Assembly (NCBI RefSeq): GCF_026802175.1
Contig: NZ_CP113797.1
Location: 2,457,026-2,521,025 of the forward strand
Length of the DNA stretch: 64,000 nucleotides
Direction: 5' to 3'
Source of the DNA: Thermocoleostomius sinensis A174
GTDB lineage: Bacteria; Cyanobacteriota; Cyanobacteriia; Elainellales; Elainellaceae
Made by a program: the position numbers and the translations under genes. The notes beneath the pieces were generated by a model. That model did no database searches. It was not told the origin of the DNA and saw only the letters and a program-made list of their open reading frames with translations. Shown in pieces: positions 46,205 through 54,836 of this stretch (the stretch's first letter is position 1; the number at the start of each line of letters is the position of its first letter).

Positions 46205-46756
46205 ATGGCCAATGCGGTGGATCTGACTGGACTATTTAGCGAGCGGTTTTTCAAGAACTTCTTACCCATTCCCGCCACCAACCAGTTTCCCCTTGGGATT
46301 TTTGCTCCCCCGTTTGAACTTTGCCACATTCAGACGCGGCAGTGGGTCAGGCTATCCGACTACACGGCTGTCCATCCTGTCGTTTTAGCGTTCACGCGCA
46401 TCTTCACCGAGCGCCACTATTGTCCGCTGTGCTATCCCCATATTAAAGCGATGAATCAAGCCTACGAGCAGTTTAGGCAGCGCGGAGTCGAGGTGTTGAT
46501 GATCAGCAGTACGGATGCATTACAAAGCCAAATCGTCATTCAAGACTTAGGAATCACAATGCCATTCCTCAGTGACCCAACCTGTCAGGTATTTCGGCTC
46601 TATGAGGTGGGACAAGCACTGGGTGCTCCTTTGCCAGCCCAGTTCATTGTGGATCGATCGGGTCGGCTGCGCTTCCGCCATTTGTTTTCTTTTCTAGAGC
46701 CAAATGCTAGCGTAGAACGGCTGCTGTCTGCTCTTGATACGATCGACTCTCTCTAA
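46205..46756 (+). CDS. Peroxiredoxin-like (AhpC/TSA, thioredoxin-fold) protein
   Basis: A 183-aa thioredoxin-fold protein: FAPPFELCHIQTRQWVRLSD, VVLAFTRIFTERHYCPLCYP with a CPLC pair in the redox-site position, FRQRGVEVLMISSTDA, LSDPTCQVFRLYEV and QFIVDRSGRLRF. This is the AhpC/TSA-like redoxin layout. ATG 46205 is chosen because GAGGGGAG precedes it; the open frame upstream to 45965 runs through ACAACARTACAAC repeats (about 46135-46180) and is not family-like. The stop and the start of the glycosyltransferase overlap as TAATG, so the two are translationally coupled. Confidence 0.8.
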   Translation: MANAVDLTGLFSERFFKNFLPIPATNQFPLGIFAPPFELCHIQTRQWVRLSDYTAVHPVVLAFTRIFTERHYCPLCYPHIKAMNQAYEQFRQRGVEVLMISSTDALQSQIVIQDLGITMPFLSDPTCQVFRLYEVGQALGAPLPAQFIVDRSGRLRFRHLFSFLEPNASVERLLSALDTIDSL

Positions 46757-47961
46757 TGCGCATTCTGTTTTTACACCCCAACTTTCCGGCTCAATTTCGT
46801 CACTTGGCTACAGCTTTGGCCCAACTGCCAAATCATCAGGTGGTGTTTGGTACGTCTCGGCAGCAGGGTAGTTTGAACGGGGTCACTAAGGTGTTGTTTG
46901 CTCCTAGCCGGCAGCCCTCTCCCCAAATTCATCACTATGTTCGATCGCTGGAAACGGCTGTGCTCAATGGTCAGGCGGTGTATCGCGTTGCGCAAAAGCT
47001 GAAAGATGAGGGATTTGAACCCGATATTGTTTATGGTCACTCTGGTTGGGGACCTACGCTGTTTATCAAAGATATTTTTCCACAAGCGAAGCTATTGTGC
47101 TATTTCGAGTGGTTTTATCATGCCGCTGGCTCCGATTGCGATTTTGATCCAGATATGGAGTTTACCATTGACGATCAACTGCGGGTGCGGGTGCGCAATG
47201 CTCCAATTCTGCTTGATCTCTATAGTTGCGATCGGGGGCTGTCTCCAACCCGGTGGCAGCGACAGCAATTTCCGCCAGAGTTTCAACCCAAGCTGAACGT
47301 GTTGCACGATGGCATTGATACTAGCTTTTTTCAACCCTGTCCCGGTGCCAAGTTGGTGTTGCCTTCGATCGGGTTGGATTTATCTCAGGTTGATGAACTG
47401 ATTACCTATGTTGCCAGAGGTATGGAACCTTATCGCGGGTTTCCGCAATTCATGCGATCGGTGGCGATTATTCAACAACGTCGTCCCAATTGCCATGTGG
47501 TGGTGGTGGGTGAAGAAGGAGTGTTTTATGGGCGCACACTACCAGACAATAAAACCTACAAGCAACTGATGCTGGAAGCACTGCCGCAGTTAGACTTGAC
47601 TCGATTGCACTTCACTGGGCGGCTTCCCTATGATCAATACCTGCAAGTGTTGCAAGCGTCGTCGGTGCACATTTATCTCACCTATCCGTTTGTGCTGTCG
47701 TGGTCAATGCTGGAAGCGTTATCAACGGGTTGCTTGATTTTGGGGTCTAGTACGCCACCTGTGATGGAAGTAATCCGCGATGGCGAGAATGGATTACTGG
47801 TAGATTTCTTTTCGCCGGATGCCATTGCCGATCGAGTGGATGAAGTACTGGAACACCCCGATCGAATGGCCGCTCTGCGCCACAATGCTAGAACTACAAT
47901 CCTAGAGCATTATGATTTGGCCAAATTACTGCCAGAGCATTTGCAGTGGATGCGCCTTTAA
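46756..47961 (+). CDS. Glycosyltransferase family 4 protein
   Basis: A 401-aa GT-B enzyme. The N-terminal domain begins MRILFLHPNFPAQFRHLA; NVLHDGIDTSFFQP, ARGMEPYRGFPQFM and VVVVGEEG lie in the middle; the donor-binding E-x7-E region is SMLEALSTGCLILGSSTPPVMEVI, quoted in part as LEALSTGCLI. It transfers a nucleotide-activated sugar, probably onto an envelope or exopolysaccharide acceptor. It starts within the stop codon of the redoxin gene. Confidence 0.9.
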   Translation: MRILFLHPNFPAQFRHLATALAQLPNHQVVFGTSRQQGSLNGVTKVLFAPSRQPSPQIHHYVRSLETAVLNGQAVYRVAQKLKDEGFEPDIVYGHSGWGPTLFIKDIFPQAKLLCYFEWFYHAAGSDCDFDPDMEFTIDDQLRVRVRNAPILLDLYSCDRGLSPTRWQRQQFPPEFQPKLNVLHDGIDTSFFQPCPGAKLVLPSIGLDLSQVDELITYVARGMEPYRGFPQFMRSVAIIQQRRPNCHVVVVGEEGVFYGRTLPDNKTYKQLMLEALPQLDLTRLHFTGRLPYDQYLQVLQASSVHIYLTYPFVLSWSMLEALSTGCLILGSSTPPVMEVIRDGENGLLVDFFSPDAIADRVDEVLEHPDRMAALRHNARTTILEHYDLAKLLPEHLQWMRL

Positions 47962-48038
47962 AACCAAGGACTCACGATAAACCCCTAGCTACGCCAATTC
48001 AGATCTGATTTAGAAAATCCAATTCGCCACCCCCTGAT

Positions 48039-48233
48039 CTATTGAGGAGACGAGCCTATTGTACTGAGGTAATTCAGTTCATCCACAATTTCCCAGCAGA
48101 GTCCTTTAGGGACATAGCTTTCTATAGTAGGCACCGAATAGGGTGCGTGTAGCCTTCCGGTTTTGAGCGCAGCCGCAAGTCCGACTAAAGCCGGTTGGCT
48201 TAGCTTCAGGGGGACATCACAGCCCTCCCACAT
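48039..48233 (-). pseudogene. drmC: Truncated DISARM drmC (N-terminal fragment)
   Basis: A 64-codon frame starting inside the last codons of drmB (17-bp overlap). KLSQPALVGLAAALKTGRLH, then APYSVPTIESYV and IVDELNYLSTIGSSP resemble the N-terminal helical part of DrmC, the phospholipase-D-family protein that ends class 1 DISARM operons. The frame stops at 48039-48041, and no HKD motif or further DrmC sequence follows before the glycosyltransferase gene. The gene therefore appears cut by deletion. Identification rests on position and a short similar stretch. Confidence 0.65.
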
Positions 48234-50025
48234 CAAAAAACTCTGCTCCCAGACCTTCGACTATATCTATCACCAGTGCCCGATCGAGAAACTCATTGCG
48301 GCGTTCACAGGACGGTTCTGCAATCAGCAAGCAGCCATGACAGGCCGCACCATGTAGGAACCGATCCTCCTGGGGATTGTTAGGTTGATGTTGAGCGCAC
48401 ACCGGATCATTGGAACAGAGTTTGCCCATCTCCAAGGCGTTGATCAGATGGTATTCAATTCGCTGCCCAACTTGAACCAAGCCACCGAGCGTCCCTTCAG
48501 ATCCAGAAGTGCCCGTATAGAGTAAAATGCCATAGCCTGATTCCCCTGTGTAAATGCGCTCTCGAATGGCACTAGCCGCGTAACCACACTCCAAAGAAAC
48601 TGCCGTGATCAACAGGTGCGACAGCGAGTGCAGCATGATGTAGGGCAAGCCGGGAAACTTGGCTTTGTCTGGGTCAAGTCCCCGTTGGCTGCGCCACTCG
48701 TCAAAGCCTTGATACAGAATGCGACCCCGTTTTTGTACCGCATCTTGTTTGAGCCAGTGTTCGATCGCTGCTTTCTTGAACGAAATGAAGATGCCTTCCC
48801 CCTTGTTCTCGATCGCAGGCACCCAGGTAGGTTCAATATCCAGGGCAGCACGGCGCACATCCAGCGACAATTCCCCATCAATATCGGGCATGGCTGCCTC
48901 AAAGCGAGTGAAGCCAACTTGAGCAATGACCTCCCGCAACCGATGAACCAAAACAATGCGATCGATCCGGGCGGATAGGAGTGGGGTGAGTCCGTCTAAG
49001 TGTCGAGTTCGAGCGTAGAAGTCACCCTCCGGTACATCTTCCCCGACCTCATCTGGTTGGGACAGTAGGGTTTCAATTTCAACCTGTTTAATGCTTTTTG
49101 GCTTATCAACTGAGCCACTTTGACGGCGCTTTATTTCTGTCCAGACTGCTTCATCGCTAAAGGCTTCGATCGCCGTTGCTACTTTCTGTTTTTTGCGATC
49201 GCGTTTAATATCGCCAATGTCTTCCGCAAATTGCAGAAAATCTTCGTAGACCAGATCGACTGCCTTCCGCAGTGCTTCATCCGAGTCTGGCAAGGAGATA
49301 ACACTGAGGACTTGAGCAAAGTAGGCATTACTGGCAGAACGTACCAGCAAACGGTTATATTCTGGTTTACCCGTGGTTTGAGAGACACAAAATTCCTTCG
49401 CCGCAGGACCAAGCCAGGGACGATGCCCATCACACGATCCTAAAACTCTGCCATTGGGAACGGTTGCATCGGAGAGGGGACGACGGGCTTTACAGGCTTC
49501 GCAGCGAACGAAAATATCCACGAAGTCATTTCCAGATCCCCCTTCATCTAACCAAAGTTGCCCTCGACAGTTACGATTTGGGCTATCACCATGCACAAAG
49601 CGTACCGGAACTACAGGAACCTTCTTCCTCTCTGGGGTCAGATACTTTCCTTTCACTAGGCTGCCCCAAGGCAGGAGAGGACGGGTTCGGTAGCTGCGAC
49701 CGTTGGGTGCATTCCAAAACTCTTCGATCTGCGCCAGAAACCAGGTTGGGAAAACGAAAGATGTAATGCCGCTACGAGTTGCTTTGGGGTCTTGTTCGTC
49801 TACTGGTGGGGCATACATAGCAATCTGCTTAACTTCCAGTAGTTCACAGACTCGTTCTGCTAACCGATCCTCGTAAATACGACGGCGATCGCCCTTCCAG
49901 TGGTTCAGTCCCCCAATCAATATTGAATGGTTGGGCAGATCAACCATCGCTCCAGGTCCAAAGGTGGAAATAATTTGGCTTTGCCGAATTTCTCCAGAAG
50001 GAGGTCGCTTATTCTTCGCTTTCAT
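48217..50025 (-). CDS. drmB: DISARM protein DrmB (DUF1998)
   Basis: A 602-aa DUF1998 protein. The N-terminus (GEIRQSQIISTFGPGAMVDL) is the classic DrmB start. The C-terminal DUF1998 region shows YIMLHSLSHLLITAVSLECG, LLYTGTSGSEGTLGGL and four Cys likely to bind zinc (LCSNDPVCAQHQ and ACHGCLL). DrmB works with the helicase DrmA as the core DISARM complex that recognises incoming phage DNA. Its ATG follows the drmA TAG directly, with GAGGAGG inside the end of drmA, so the two are coupled. Confidence 0.92.
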   Translation of the reverse strand: MKAKNKRPPSGEIRQSQIISTFGPGAMVDLPNHSILIGGLNHWKGDRRRIYEDRLAERVCELLEVKQIAMYAPPVDEQDPKATRSGITSFVFPTWFLAQIEEFWNAPNGRSYRTRPLLPWGSLVKGKYLTPERKKVPVVPVRFVHGDSPNRNCRGQLWLDEGGSGNDFVDIFVRCEACKARRPLSDATVPNGRVLGSCDGHRPWLGPAAKEFCVSQTTGKPEYNRLLVRSASNAYFAQVLSVISLPDSDEALRKAVDLVYEDFLQFAEDIGDIKRDRKKQKVATAIEAFSDEAVWTEIKRRQSGSVDKPKSIKQVEIETLLSQPDEVGEDVPEGDFYARTRHLDGLTPLLSARIDRIVLVHRLREVIAQVGFTRFEAAMPDIDGELSLDVRRAALDIEPTWVPAIENKGEGIFISFKKAAIEHWLKQDAVQKRGRILYQGFDEWRSQRGLDPDKAKFPGLPYIMLHSLSHLLITAVSLECGYAASAIRERIYTGESGYGILLYTGTSGSEGTLGGLVQVGQRIEYHLINALEMGKLCSNDPVCAQHQPNNPQEDRFLHGAACHGCLLIAEPSCERRNEFLDRALVIDIVEGLGAEFFDVGGL

Positions 50026-53000
50026 CTATTCATCCTCCTCAATCTCAAAACCATCGGGATTGCGTACCCACAGGTTCACTGTTTGTTCCACATCCCGTAA
50101 ACTGCGTTGTGCTTTGAATTTACGGACTTCTAAAGGCTGGCGTTCTAGCTCCGGATCAAGGGGGTCAAACAAGAGCGGTGGAGCTTGCCCCACCTCCTGC
50201 TGATACTGGAGCATGATTTTCTGGCTGGCGATATGCTCCCAAGTGTCCAAAAGGCTGATGACCCGTCCTTTTACCTTTTGGCGAAGATCATCGGCATCCT
50301 TGTCATTGAGTGCTTTGTCATGCATCTCGGCTCGATGAGCAATCACATCGGCAATTCCTTCTAAATCCTTGCGGTGTTGCAAAATATCAATTGCTCGAAG
50401 GGGAGCAGTCATACGACGATCGCCTAATCTCGCGAGGGCAACCGTAATAGCTGCAATCCCTCGATCAATGGCGCGGGGGGAAAAGGGGGTGACACTGGTG
50501 GCTTCCACTGCCCGGTAGAAGGTGATGTGTCATGCCTGAAAGCGTTCATAGTGAGAGCGATCGCGGGGACGGTGAACATTGAGGAGCGTGATCACTAAGC
50601 CGGGGCGCTTTTCGTCTCGACCCACCCGACTAGTTGCCTGGATGTATTCAGCCGCCGTTTTGGGTTGCCCTAACACGACCATCAGACCCAAGCGGGTAAT
50701 ATCTAGACCCACCGAAATCATGTTGGTTGCCAGGGTGACATCAACGTGTTCCTTATCCTGGAACGGCAAAGCCAGACGACGTTTCGTATCAGCAACCTGG
50801 TTGGTGCTAACACGAGAGGTTAATTCCAGAGGCAGATCGTTAATTTTGCGATCGGCAAAGGAACCTTCTGCTTCTCCAAGTCGCTTGCGCTGACTGTATT
50901 GGGTTAATCGGGCATTTACTTCATCTTCCACAATGCGGCGGCTCCCACCCAGTTCCCGTAGAGAGTTGAAGTAGCCCAGTAGCGTCATATAGGGGTCAGC
51001 AGGATTATTGGGATTTTCGCTCCCACCGGCCAGTTCCCAATCTTTTTGGGCAGCCCCCAGCAATGCCAGATAGGTTCGCAGCAGCACAACTTTCAAACTG
51101 CGTCCCTGAGCAGCAATGCCAATGTAAGTGCGGGCATTTTTCTCAGTAGCAGGAACCGTTTTGGCAAAAAAGGAATCGCGGCGATCGGGTCCAGGAGGCG
51201 GAAACACATCCACAGCCTCTCGCCCAAATAAAGCACGAATTTGATTCGTTGCCCGGCGAACTGTTGCGGTGGATGCCACAATTTTGGGACGAATCTGTTT
51301 TTGCTTTCCCTCCTGGGTAGACAGGGCATCAATGGCGGTTTCGTAAAGTCCAACCATTGTCCCAAGTGGCCCGGAAATCAGGTGTAATTCGTCTTGGATA
51401 ATCAGGTCTGGCGGAGGGAGGGGGTGGTTGAGGGGGTGTCCGCGACCGGGACGGCAGGGTCCATAAAAACCGTCTTTGTCGTAGCGTTCGACTTTACCAA
51501 ACAGTCCACCCGTTTCACCGACCCAGGGCAGACTGGCGAATTTATCCACTGTGGCGATGATGAAACAGGGCAACCGTCGATAAATTTGATCATCGACCGT
51601 CAGAATGGGTAGCGGCTGATTGCCGATAAACGCGCATTGCGGCTTGCCATCCGATCGTTTTTTGCGGTTGACGCAGGCAACTCGAAGGTCATCTGGTTCG
51701 TTAGGGTCGGGCAGTAATTGGAAGGAATTTTTGGTGAAACGGGTCCCACACCAGGGACAGTTTTCTAAGGGAATGGGAGAAGGCTTCTGTCTGTCGTTGT
51801 TTTGGTAGGCGATCGTTCTTGCCCGTGCGCTGTTTTCGTCTCCATCTCCTTTCTTTCCCATCTTGTTGGGAGTTGCGGCTTGGCCTACCCACAGACCAAT
51901 CTCAAAAGGATGCTTGCCTAATTTTTCCACGTCGTTCTGTCGTTCCAGTTCCAGGGCACAGATCAGGGTTGCTGCCCGTCCGAGTTGGTCGAGCGTCAGC
52001 AGCCGCAGTGTGTAGCGCATCAGCACACTTAAACCTGCCGAGTGAATACCAGGCTGACGCAACCGTCGTAGCACCAGCGTAAACGCGGCCAATCCTAGGT
52101 ATGCCTCGGTTTTACCGCCGCCTGTGGGAAAAAAGAGGAGATCGACGAGTTCTCTGTCGTCCTGTTCTGGGTTAGCAATGCCGACAATGTTCATCAGCAG
52201 AAATGCCAACTGGAAGGGTCGCCACTTTGGAGCAGACAGAGACTCTGGCATAACTCCTTCTTTGTCATGGGTCAGCCGCTGACGAATGGCGGTGGCAATG
52301 GCACGGTTGGCGATGCGGAATGCTTCAAACACCTGCGGGTCGTTCATCGCTTGCAGTCCGGCTGCAATTCGCTGGTTAGCAATCACGGCTCGGTTGAGCA
52401 AATCGCTTGCCGTTTCCGATCGATGTTTGGGACTGCTGGGTGCTTTGGCTCGTTGTTCTGCGATCCATTCGGCATAAGCATCGACCATTGGCTGCAAAAA
52501 GTCGCGTAATGCAGCAGGTGTTGGGGCAGCGGCAAGGCGTTCCATCTCCAACTCAACGTCGGGCACTGTAGCTGGAATCACCTTCTCGACATCTGCGGTC
52601 GGTATCCAGGCAGTCCAGGCTTTTTGGCAAATGCCACCAGGCTCTACCATCGCAATTGCCGAAACGTTGTGCCCAACTGCAAATTCATAATCATCTCGAT
52701 ATTGCAGGTCTGCGACTCGCTCATCCCAGTCTTCACCGTTACCACCGCGTAAATCAGGACGGGGAACAAAGGCATCTTCCGTCTGAATGATCAATTTAGT
52801 TTGAAAGGCATGGGCAGCATCGGAGGCTTTATTGGGAGCCGGACGGCGTTGATTCACCAGGAAGATGGAGACGGAGCGTGTGCCGGGGGGCACTAAATCT
52901 TCGGAAGTTACGGAGCGGGCAGAAACCATTAACTTCAGCCCTTTGCTCTCTGGAATGTCGAATTCCAATGGCGTTTCGCTGATTTGAATGGGTACTGTGA

Positions 53001-53445
53001 GGTTGGCGTGGCGAGGAGTGCGCTGCCAGGTTCCGACTCTCAGTGTGCTTTTGGATTCTGCTTCGATTTGATCAGTGAGGAGTGGCTTGTAGTCGCCCCA
53101 GCAGACGGTGATATGCAGAGAGGAGGTCTGTTTAGGGACTAAAAGGCTCATTCCCATTGATGAGGGAAAAAAGCCTTTGCGGGCAGAGGATTTATCAGGA
53201 GTTGCTTCATCGTCACCTGCCCCGGAACGACTGACGGCATCCAGTTCATCGTCACCTGTGTCATCCGATCGCACGTCTATTGGAGCATTGCAGGGTACCA
53301 GGAACCCGGTGAGATACCACTTGGAAGGCGGTTGGGGAATAATTTCTTCGGCGTGAGCCAAATCATCGGGAGTGGGGCCAACTAAATCCAGTTGTAGAGC
53401 ATCGAGCAGGTGAGTGCGAACCTCAGCAGGGGTAGTAGACGACAT
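50026..53445 (-). pseudogene. drmA: DISARM helicase drmA interrupted by an in-frame TGA
   Basis: The first 971 codons encode the DrmA helicase: Walker A LFFPTGGGKTEAYLGLA (about 438), the DEXH-like IIQDELHLISGPLG (about 684), and motif VI region AAEYIQATSRVGRDEKRPG near the end. TGA at 50532-50530 follows HYERFQA; the same frame then continues HITFYRAVEATSVTPFSPRA for 167 more residues to TAG at 50028, which is normal DrmA sequence. One base change (Tyr or Trp codon to TGA) therefore splits the gene. The 3' part could be translated from GTG 50508 (160 aa), leaving a two-piece protein. Otherwise this is a nonsense pseudogene or a sequencing error. It belongs to the island drmD-drmMI-drmA-drmB-drmC. 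Confidence 0.88.
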
Positions 53446-53597
53446 AGATAGCCTATTAGGAGCAGGGCATTAATACCAGAATGCCCACAAATTGCTGAGA
53501 ATTCCGGATGGGTACTCACAGCTTCATGAAGGCTTGAGGTAGGCATCTATTCATTGAGGTTCGATGGCAAAGGTGTGGTAGCCTGACCACCTTCGCC

Positions 53598-53822
53598 ATG
53601 GCTGCACGAGATCTCTACCATGATGCGGTGAAATCAGCCTTGATTAAAGATGGTTGGGTGATTACGGCTGATCTATATTTCATCAAATATGAAAATACGG
53701 AGCTATATGCCGATCTTTGCGTCGTTGACGATTTGTTGGCGGCAGGAGTGCCTAAACAAGATATTGTGCTGGGATTTCAGCATCCGAGTAAGCGCCCATT
53801 GACAGAATTTGCCATTACCTGA
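53598..53822 (+). pseudogene. XisH-XisI deletion chimera
   Basis: A 74-codon frame. Residues 1-39 (MAARDLYHDAVKSALIKDGW, then YFIKYENTELYADL) are the start of XisH, the fdxN-element excision controlling factor family. Residues about 42-74 (DDLLAAGVPKQDIVLGFQHP, then KRPLTEFAI) are the end of XisI, the gene that normally lies directly downstream of xisH. About 100 codons of xisH and about 75 of xisI are missing, so one deletion joined the two genes in frame. The product, if made, lacks the XisH nuclease-like core. Confidence 0.75.
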
Positions 53823-53856
53823 TCAGGTAGGATTCTTTGTTTTGAGTAGTTGCTTG

Positions 53857-54444
53857 CTACAGTTTGCCTGCCAGAATTTGAGTGGCTGTGAGGTTGAGGT
53901 CTGGAAAGGTGGGAGACTGGATTAAGTCATCGCCTCGAAATTCTGTGGAGTCATAAAACTGATGCTCCAGGATACAGAGAGTAATTTTTTCTTCCAACGG
54001 GTCAACGATCCAATATTCGGAGATTTCTAGCAGCCCATATTCAGAGCGTTTTGAGCGATAGTCGTCGGTTTTGGTGGAGGGGCTAACGACTTCGACGACC
54101 AGAATCGGGGGTGGCTCATTGAGATTGATCACGGCTTCACGATCGCTCATGGCTTCCCATTGAGCCGCTGCCAAAACAGTGACATCGGGAATGCGAGAAG
54201 TATCCCAATTTCGCCCACGTGGAGAGCGAACGCCGACAGTCATTTGTTTGGAAGTCCAGGGAAGTTCTCGACGTTTGATCTGCTCACGAAACTGATCGTT
54301 GAGAAATTCGGCAATCCCACCATGTTTACCAGTTCCTAGACTCATGGGTACGAGTTCTCCATCGACTAATTCGTAGCGGGTGTCTGTGCCATCGTCGTAG
54401 GCAAGATACTCTTCAAAGGTGAGTTTCTGGGTGGCGATCGTCAT
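53857..54444 (-). CDS. Uma2 family (DUF820) nuclease-fold protein
   Basis: A 195-aa full-length Uma2 protein: [20 protein letters not shown] with [38 protein letters not shown] and [14 protein letters not shown]. These supply the acidic and Lys residues of the PD-(D/E)XK-like site. It lies between the methylase and helicase genes of the DISARM island and is an insertion relative to the usual operon. Role unknown. Confidence 0.85.
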   Translation of the reverse strand: MTIATQKLTFEEYLAYDDGTDTRYELVDGELVPMSLGTGKHGGIAEFLNDQFREQIKRRELPWTSKQMTVGVRSPRGRNWDTSRIPDVTVLAAAQWEAMSDREAVINLNEPPPILVVEVVSPSTKTDDYRSKRSEYGLLEISEYWIVDPLEEKITLCILEHQFYDSTEFRGDDLIQSPTFPDLNLTATQILAGKL

Positions 54445-54470
54445 AGCACTGGCTCCTGAGAAGGTAGAAT

Positions 54471-54773
54471 TTATCCTTTAGACCGCAGCCGCTTGCCTTC
54501 GGCAACAGCGAAGCTTTCGCGGAACTCCATGACTGCATCAAACTGGGCAGCAGGTTTGACGTAGCGGGTCAACAGCGAAAAATCTAAATTGGGCAGCAGT
54601 TCACTGCTGGCAATCACTTCGTAACCTGTTGAGCGCAGGTGATAAATCTGAAACTGTCCATTCTGCCACTGCCAGACTTCCGTAACGCCCAGGCCCTGGT
54701 AAATGTCTAGCTTGTTAACGAGCCGCTGTTCGGTAGCGGGAATGGCTGATTGGGTCAACATGGGAGAACTCAT
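54471..54773 (-). pseudogene. Internally deleted Uma2 gene
   Basis: A 100-codon frame. It begins with a Uma2-like leader (MSSPMLTQSAIPATEQRLV) and jumps to the C-terminal third of the fold (NKLDIYQGLGVTEVWQWQNG, LYHLR-like QIYHLR, ELLPNLDFSLLTRYV). The central PD-x-V and E-V-x-S-P active-site region is missing. It may still be expressed as a small protein, but catalytic activity is not expected. It lies 27 bp upstream of the intact Uma2 gene. Confidence 0.65.
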
Positions 54774-54836
54774 GGGAATTCTGCTCTAAGGAGGTGATTT
54801 TAGTATAGGTTTCGACCATGAGCTTCGACTAAACGG

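Noticed and set aside
50530-50532. Selenocysteine or stop reassignment at the drmA TGA
   Set aside because: Cyanobacteria are not known to recode TGA, no selenoprotein context is apparent, and other genes here use TGA as a normal stop.
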